A stretch of DNA of 64,000 nt, taken from the NCBI RefSeq assembly GCF_001907975.1, contig NZ_CP017834.1, positions 1,819,338 through 1,883,337 of the forward strand, in the 5' to 3' direction. Every line of letters starts with the position of its first letter. The stretch's first letter is position 1. The stretch comes from Silvanigrella aquatica. GTDB taxonomy: Bacteria > Bdellovibrionota_B > Oligoflexia > Silvanigrellales > Silvanigrellaceae. Under the pieces are notes generated by a model. It searched no databases. It had not been told where the DNA came from and worked only from the letters and a program-made list of their open reading frames with translations. Shown piece after piece: positions 59,236 to 64,000 of the stretch. A program made the translations under genes and the position numbers.

Positions 59236-59844
59236 ATGTTGCCACGCGAAAATAATTTAATTATTTTAGGTTCTGATGAGAATCATTTAAAATCATTAAT
59301 AACTTATGATAGTAAAACAAAAATATTTAAGACTCTTTATTCTGACAAAAATTTAAGCATTACAAATTTTTCAGTTTCCCTTAATGGTTTGATTACATTT
59401 TTTACTCTAACAAGCTGTAAAACAAAGCTTATCAAATCAATGGAAGAAGCTCAGGAACGTATTAACGATTCGCAATTAGCATATCAAGTTTATCCAGAAA
59501 GAAATAACAGTGAATTTCAACAAGGAGATATTATATATTTTGATATATCTGAAGACTCAATGAATAATCATAAAAGTTTTTTCAACTACAATTATGCTGT
59601 GTCGCCTCAGATATTGGAAAATGAGGAAATAAAAGGGCTCTCACCTAGCAATATGTGCCAAGATTTATTTGGAAAAAATGCCAAAAATAAATGTTTTGAA
59701 GTCGTAGAAAATTTTGAATATACTTATAAAATATCTGGTGATTTTCAACACATAGAAAAACCTTTTTCAAGAGCTAGTAAGGGTCAAAGAACCGTTGAAA
59801 CAGAAGTGAGAACATTTCAAGGGATTGTAAAATTTTTCAATTAA
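59236..59844 (+). CDS. Hypothetical protein, possible 5'-truncated gene remnant
   Basis: 202 aa from the ATG at 59236, but no ribosome-binding site precedes it. The frame stays open upstream to a TAA at 59164, encoding plausible protein sequence (TGIHSEKLPIEIQTPFK) without a usual start codon. The text (NNLIILGSDENHLKSLITYD, then KTLYSDKNLSITNFS) suggests beta-propeller-like strands. No signal peptide or recognised family. It overlaps the tail of the amine-oxidase pseudogene by 8 bases. In this decaying stretch, a remnant that has lost its 5' end is as likely as an intact gene. Confidence 0.5.
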   Translation: MLPRENNLIILGSDENHLKSLITYDSKTKIFKTLYSDKNLSITNFSVSLNGLITFFTLTSCKTKLIKSMEEAQERINDSQLAYQVYPERNNSEFQQGDIIYFDISEDSMNNHKSFFNYNYAVSPQILENEEIKGLSPSNMCQDLFGKNAKNKCFEVVENFEYTYKISGDFQHIEKPFSRASKGQRTVETEVRTFQGIVKFFN

Positions 59845-61175
59845 AATAATTTTTAGCTGTATTTATTGCGGTTTCAACCGCACCTTCAATATAACCATAA
59901 TGATTATAGCTCGTATGTTCTCCAATAAAAAACAATCGATTGTTTAACTCGGGTAAATTAAAATTTCCAAATAGAGTAGTCATTTGTCCCACCAAAGGAC
60001 AGCTATAAGATCCGTGGGTGTATTTATCGTGTATCCAATATTTTTCGACAAATTAATTAGTGTAATATTGCTGTGATTCTGGCCATACTTTATTATAAAA
60101 TTCTAAGGTTTTTTGAATAAGATCCTTATCCACTTTTTTTCCAAAGTGACCACCAAACCAAGTGTTCAAAGCACCACTTTTCCCATCTTGCTCAAGCGTA
60201 GAATCCCAAAAACAACCCCCAAGTTCATTTGCTGCAAATCTTTCTGAAGTATTATTTAACCAAAAACGATTGTTAAAATTCAATATTAGTTTTCCATTTG
60301 TACCAAAACCAAATTGATTTATATTTTTCATTTTAATAGGATTTAAATTTAATTTATCAAAACCATCAATGCGTCTTAAAGCTCCAAGTGGAATTGCCAT
60401 GACAACTTTTTTTGCTTTGACTTCTTTTTTTCCAAAAGGAGTTATAAAAGTAAGTAAAAAATAAGTTATTCTATCGGAAATTCTTATTAATTTATGTCCT
60501 ATATTCAATTTAATTTTATGAGGTATTTTTTCTTTTAAAGTTTCAATTAATTTTATATTTCCTCCTTTAATATAATACTTTTCATCTAATGATTCATAAA
60601 TTGTAAATGTTTCTTCACTGCTAAAATCAGTTGGAAATGTTTGCAAAAATACAATGGAACTGATTTCGCTCATATCGGGGCCCATGAGTGTACTATATGC
60701 TTTATTCAGAATTTCAATAAACCAAGGTTCCACGTCTCTGGCATATTGTTCCAAATATTCTGTGCCCGATATGTTATCAAGCTCTTTCAAGGCCTCTTGG
60801 TTTGTTTGATAATCGGGCCATATTATTTCATTATCAACTTTGAATTTGTCTAATATGTTTTTATTAATATTTCCTAATTTTTGAGCTTCCTTAAATATTT
60901 CTGCGTTGCTTTTCATTTCATTTTGCGCAAAATAAATATCTTTAGAAATATTCTATCCCCTACGAGTTCAATATTCAACTCTTTACACAAATTAAGGGCA
61001 AAGAGTTGATCGCTATTTATATGCTCCCCGCCCAGCTCCACATGTTGATCGTCGCCATTAAAATTTAAAATGGTTTGAACACGTTTATCATTTAAGCTCT
61101 CATTTGGAAAATAGATTTTTAAAAATCCAACTGCTTTCCTATACAAATATTTGACTCTAATTATTTTTTTGACAT
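59837..61175 (-). pseudogene. Flavin amine oxidase pseudogene
   Basis: The pieces together look like a monoamine-oxidase-type flavoenzyme: VELGGEHINSDQLFALNLCKEL near the start, NFNNRFWLNN and VKAKKVVMAIPLGALRRI in the middle, and RLFFIGEHTSYNHYGYIEGAV (FAD-contact end) at the C-terminus. Lesions: (1) an in-frame TAA at 60053-60055, with the same frame continuing as FVEKYWIHDKYTHGSYSC; (2) a one-base frameshift near 60945-60950, where a lost T separates ELVGDRIF from SKDIYFAQNEMK; (3) the N-terminal GxGxxG dinucleotide-binding motif is missing between MSKK at 61175 and RVQTI. It cannot make a functional enzyme as written. Confidence 0.85.
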
Positions 61176-61242
61176 ACTATTTTAAAAAAATCAGCCTATA
61201 TTTATTTAGATCCCTAACGCAATATAAATTATAGGAGCATAT

Positions 61243-61731
61243 ATGTTTGATTTGCCGCCACAAGTTTATAATGTTGATAACAATCAAATAGAAACCATCA
61301 CTATACCTGAATATTACCAAATACCTTTAGCAAGTCCCAAACCTACAGTATTGCAAATTAATAATCAAACGGGATATAAAGTCTATATTACTTCGTCTGT
61401 AAATAATCCTGCTGACTGGTATAATGGAGCAAATCCGGGTGTTAATTTTAATGGTGTCACTATTGATAGCTCAAATTATTTAAAAAGAAATGAAAATGTT
61501 AATTCAACAACAGCAGCAGCTTTTTTTAATATGACTTTAACATTTACAGCCAGAAGCGGTGATGAAGCAATTGGTATGACCATTAATCAATTGGATGTAT
61601 TTAAACCAAACGCTACAAATATATTTTACCCAACTTTTAGAGTTGGAATTCAAGATTTTACTGGTAGTTATAGAGTCGATCAAACTATTTTAGGTAATGC
61701 AAATATATTTACATTAACTCACAATCAATAA
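61243..61731 (+). CDS. Small beta-rich protein of unknown function
   Basis: 162 aa. ATG at 61243 with AGGAG 6 bases upstream, the cleanest gene signal in this decaying stretch. No signal peptide, Cys or membrane segment. Rich in Asn/Thr/Tyr with alternating strands (VLQINNQTGYKVYITSS, NMTLTFTARSG, FYPTFRVGIQDFTG), which suggests an all-beta sandwich like small lectin- or cytolysin-type proteins. I do not recognise a family and do not assign one. The flanks are pseudogenes on the opposite strand, so it stands alone. Confidence 0.7.
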   Translation: MFDLPPQVYNVDNNQIETITIPEYYQIPLASPKPTVLQINNQTGYKVYITSSVNNPADWYNGANPGVNFNGVTIDSSNYLKRNENVNSTTAAAFFNMTLTFTARSGDEAIGMTINQLDVFKPNATNIFYPTFRVGIQDFTGSYRVDQTILGNANIFTLTHNQ

Positions 61732-61836
61732 CATTTACTTTCACTAATTTTAAAATCATAGGGATATATTTCAAGATTTATTAAGCTTTTTTCTCAATTG
61801 AAAATGCAGAATTGATTCACTTCTTAGAGTAGCATC

Positions 61837-62597
61837 TCAATATAACATTATCCTTCTCAAAAGAACAGTTTTGCAATTCTTTTGAGAAATTTTTTTATCA
61901 TAATGATTAAAAAATTTCTCAATAGCATGATTTAATGAAGTGGAAATTTCAAAACCCTTTCCTTTTCCTAAAGCTTCATTCTCTGGCTTTTTTAAAAATG
62001 CCTGAACCTTAGAAATTTGATAAGCTTCCTGTTCCAGTAAGGTCGCCGCATCAAAAAAATCACCATGATTTGAATAAGTAGTATCCTCTTTATTTTTTGT
62101 AAGAATCATTTCATAATTTGCACTTCCTAAATTAAAATGAGCTTTAAATTTATCTTTAAAATAAGCAGACCAAATGATCATAGTAGGAAAATTTTGAGGA
62201 GGAAAAGGGTAATTATCAAAACCAGAAGAATTTCCAGGATCCATTAATACAACACTTTTAATGGAAGTTATTTTTTGATTTTCTTTTATACTATTAACAA
62301 TAGACATTCCACACATGGAATGGCCTAAAAATGAATGAGAAGAGGTATTTATTTTATTTTTAATTTTCTGCAGGGAGGGATAATATAATTTTAAATTGAC
62401 ATCGTTGCATATTTTATGAAATTCAGTTTTGAAAATGGTTTTATTATTGGATAAATTTTCAGCACAGTATCTCGGATTTTTAATAAATAATTCTTTATAA
62501 CCAACATTATAATTTGGATAGACCCAAAAAACTCATACATTCCTCTAATAAATTCAATAGAATGAAATAATATTTTTGTTACTTCAATATCATACAT
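61837..62597 (-). pseudogene. Alpha/beta hydrolase-like gene, frameshifted
   Basis: The downstream frame is open from just before 62530 and carries SHSFLGHSMCGMSIV, a nucleophile-elbow-like motif (GHSMC instead of GHSMG), then SVVLMDPGNSSGFDNYPF and a late SNHGDFFD that could hold the catalytic His. The upstream frame starts at the ATG at 62597 (VTKILFHSIEFIRGMYEFF). The two frames join if one base is added in the A6/T6 run at 62526-62531. No signal peptide is seen, so the N-terminus may also be lost. Possibly a lipase/esterase. A sequencing indel in the homopolymer is an alternative. Confidence 0.65.
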
Positions 62598-62730
62598 ATT
62601 AAAAAATAAAAAAAATATCAGATAATATAGATTACCAAAATATTTTTAACTTAAAGAATTAAATTTCTTGCATAATTTACATTTTTTAAGTATAAATCTA
62701 TATATTAAATATAATAAGGAAAAAAATATC

Positions 62731-63657
62731 ATGAAAATATTTAAATTAAATTCTATTTTATTTCTTTTTTACTCAAATTTTATTCTAAATATATCAAGCA
62801 ATTCACAAACAATAAATACCAATAAAATAAATGAGTCTCCAACCGAAATATATGGAAATCATAAAAACGAAATCAAAATAAAAATAAGCAATGGAGGTGC
62901 TGGGCCTACAGGAATAATTAAAGCACTGGCAGAAGATTACCTTTCACAAAATATCGACAAAAAATTTGCCATAGCCTGGTATCAAAATATTTCCTTAAAC
63001 AGTTTAAATCTATTAAAAGGAAAAAAAGTAGACATAGCCTTGGTGTACGAACCCATTGACGCACACAAATCAGTGAAAGAGGGACTCACAAGTCATTATA
63101 CTTTAATATTTTACGATCATTTTTTAATTGTAGGCCCAAAGAAAAATAAAGCAAATATAAATAGGTCAGACTCTCCCAGTGCCGCTTTTGCAAAAATTGC
63201 AAAATATGGCGAACAACAAAATTCGAAAAAATTATTTTTATCTCGCAACGATTTTTCGGGAACTAATATAAAAGAAAGGCTCATTTGGACTCTCATTCAA
63301 AAAGCACCTTTTGAAGAAGACAATTCCCATTGGTACTTTAAATACTCCACATTTCCAATGGAAGCTCTATTAAAAGCGGACAAAGAAGAAATGTACACCA
63401 TTACCGACTGGGGAACTTGGTTAAATGCTGCTAAAAAAATGAAAAATACAGAAATTTTTATTCGTGGCGGTGATGACCTTTTAAACCCCTGCGTGGCCTT
63501 ATTGCAAAACAACCCTTCAAAAGAGGCTCTTGATTTTCTGAGCTATTTAAAAAGCGATCGCGCACAAAAAATAATTGCAAATCATGGCAAGGAAAAATTT
63601 GAAAGCCAAAGCTTTTTTACATCAGCACACCAACCAGAATTTGAAAATAAGTTGTAA
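62731..63657 (+). CDS. TupA-like (tungstate/molybdate-type) periplasmic binding protein
   Basis: 308 aa from the ATG at 62731 behind AAGGAA; an ATG at 62668 lacks support. Signal peptide with hydrophobic ILFLFYSNFILNI. The mature protein follows the TupA pattern: GKKVDIALVYEPIDAHKSVKEG, YDHFLIVGPKKNKA, SRNDFSGTNIKERLIW, YTITDWGTWL. The opening ATTTS-type anion loop is changed (KISNGGAGPTG), so the ligand could differ from tungstate. No permease or ATPase genes are visible before the window ends. Confidence 0.8.
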   Translation: MKIFKLNSILFLFYSNFILNISSNSQTINTNKINESPTEIYGNHKNEIKIKISNGGAGPTGIIKALAEDYLSQNIDKKFAIAWYQNISLNSLNLLKGKKVDIALVYEPIDAHKSVKEGLTSHYTLIFYDHFLIVGPKKNKANINRSDSPSAAFAKIAKYGEQQNSKKLFLSRNDFSGTNIKERLIWTLIQKAPFEEDNSHWYFKYSTFPMEALLKADKEEMYTITDWGTWLNAAKKMKNTEIFIRGGDDLLNPCVALLQNNPSKEALDFLSYLKSDRAQKIIANHGKEKFESQSFFTSAHQPEFENKL

Positions 63658-63671
63658 AACTAATTTTCAAT

Positions 63672-63700
63672 TTGACAATTTAATAATATATAATTAAAAT
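63672..63700 (+). promoter_or_regulatory. Sigma-70-type promoter for the methyltransferase gene
   Basis: TTGACA (63672-63677), a 17-base spacer and TAAAAT (63695-63700), followed by AAGGGG at 63717-63722 and the ATG at 63731. The -35 element is perfect and the -10 matches at 5 of 6 positions. Confidence 0.7.
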
Positions 63701-63730
63701 AAAAATGATAAATTTTAAGGGGTTTTATTC

Positions 63731-64000
63731 ATGCAGTGCAAAATATGTCAAAATTCAGTAAAATTTTTCGCTAAAGCTTCTATAATGGTTCAAAATTTTG
63801 AAGCAAATTACTATTTATGCGAGCAATGCGAATATGTATTTGTAGACAATCCTCATTGGCTCCCAATAGCTTATGAAGAAGGCATTACCGATTCTGACAT
63901 TGGCCTCGTGAATAGAAATACAAGATTTTCAGTCATTACATTTGCTTTAATTCGATTATTTTTAAATTATAAAAGTAAATTTTTAGATTTTGCCGGAGGC
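63731..64000 (+). CDS. SAM-dependent methyltransferase with N-terminal Cys4 zinc-binding site (3' end outside window)
   Basis: The first 90 codons run off the right edge. CxxC at C3/C6 and CxxC at C30/C33 form a probable zinc site, as in the putative zinc-binding domain in front of many class I methyltransferases. The visible end, FLDFAGG, is the start of SAM motif I. Relatives act on sugars, lipids or small metabolites. Substrate cannot be told. Confidence 0.75.
   Translation, partial: MQCKICQNSVKFFAKASIMVQNFEANYYLCEQCEYVFVDNPHWLPIAYEEGITDSDIGLVNRNTRFSVITFALIRLFLNYKSKFLDFAGG

Noticed and set aside
1-64000. tRNA, rRNA, insertion sequences, integrases or attachment sites
   Set aside because: Looked for conserved T-loop words, transposase motifs and flanking repeats. 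None was convincing in the window.

Overview
The window looks like chromosome of an AT-rich (roughly one third G+C by eye) Gram-negative, chemotactic bacterium. Outer-membrane-type lipoproteins, a beta-barrel protein, many periplasmic binding proteins, a Pst phosphate system, an MCP and a CheV support this. The mix of giant fibronectin-type-III lipoproteins, two S1-domain genes in tandem and cyclic-nucleotide-binding proteins beside CheV makes me think of Bdellovibrionota/Oligoflexia (Silvanigrellales-like). That is an impression, not an alignment result. TTG start codons with strong Shine-Dalgarno sequences recur, and several starts were moved on that basis.

Layout. 1-27 kb is a surface-protein region: an Fn3/beta-barrel gene cut by the left edge, then on the minus strand two giant paralogous lipoproteins (about 4281 and 3460 aa, about 38 and 28 Fn3 domains) followed by a thioredoxin-fold protein without its CXXC. 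The giants share lipobox region, domain order, a C-terminal globular region and a six-bladed Cys-paired propeller. Both carry internal multi-domain duplications. 27-34.4 kb is housekeeping: an MIP channel, ruvAB, a solute-binding protein, a lipoprotein, lepA and an MdfA-type exporter. 34.4-40.4 kb holds a signal-peptide-bearing glutaminase, an MCP, an unknown protein, a membrane metallophosphoesterase with an internal twin-arginine motif, and a PotD-like binding protein. 40.4-45.1 kb has a four-S1-domain protein, rpsA, sppA and a YggT protein. 45.3-48.4 kb is a CNB-CheV-CNB cassette. 48.4-52.2 kb is pstSCAB behind a Pho-box-like repeat. 52.4-59.1 kb has a Dph6-like ATPase with altered PP-loop, two orphan binding proteins, and an amino-acid ABC operon (ATPase, binding-protein/permease fusion, leucyl aminopeptidase). 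59.1-62.7 kb is a decaying island: an amine-oxidase pseudogene with a nonsense codon, a frameshift and a lost N-terminus, a frameshifted alpha/beta hydrolase, a probable gene remnant and one intact unknown small protein. 62.7-64 kb has a TupA-like binding protein and the start of a Cys4/SAM methyltransferase.

How the parts fit. The Fn3 genes probably build long surface fibres or adhesins. Amino-acid and peptide use is well served (exported glutaminase, amino-acid ABC importer, aminopeptidase, solute-binding proteins). The MCP, CheV and CNB proteins point to nutrient- or second-messenger-tuned motility. The most novel-looking items are the giant Fn3 lipoprotein pair with super-repeats and the CNB-CheV-CNB cassette.
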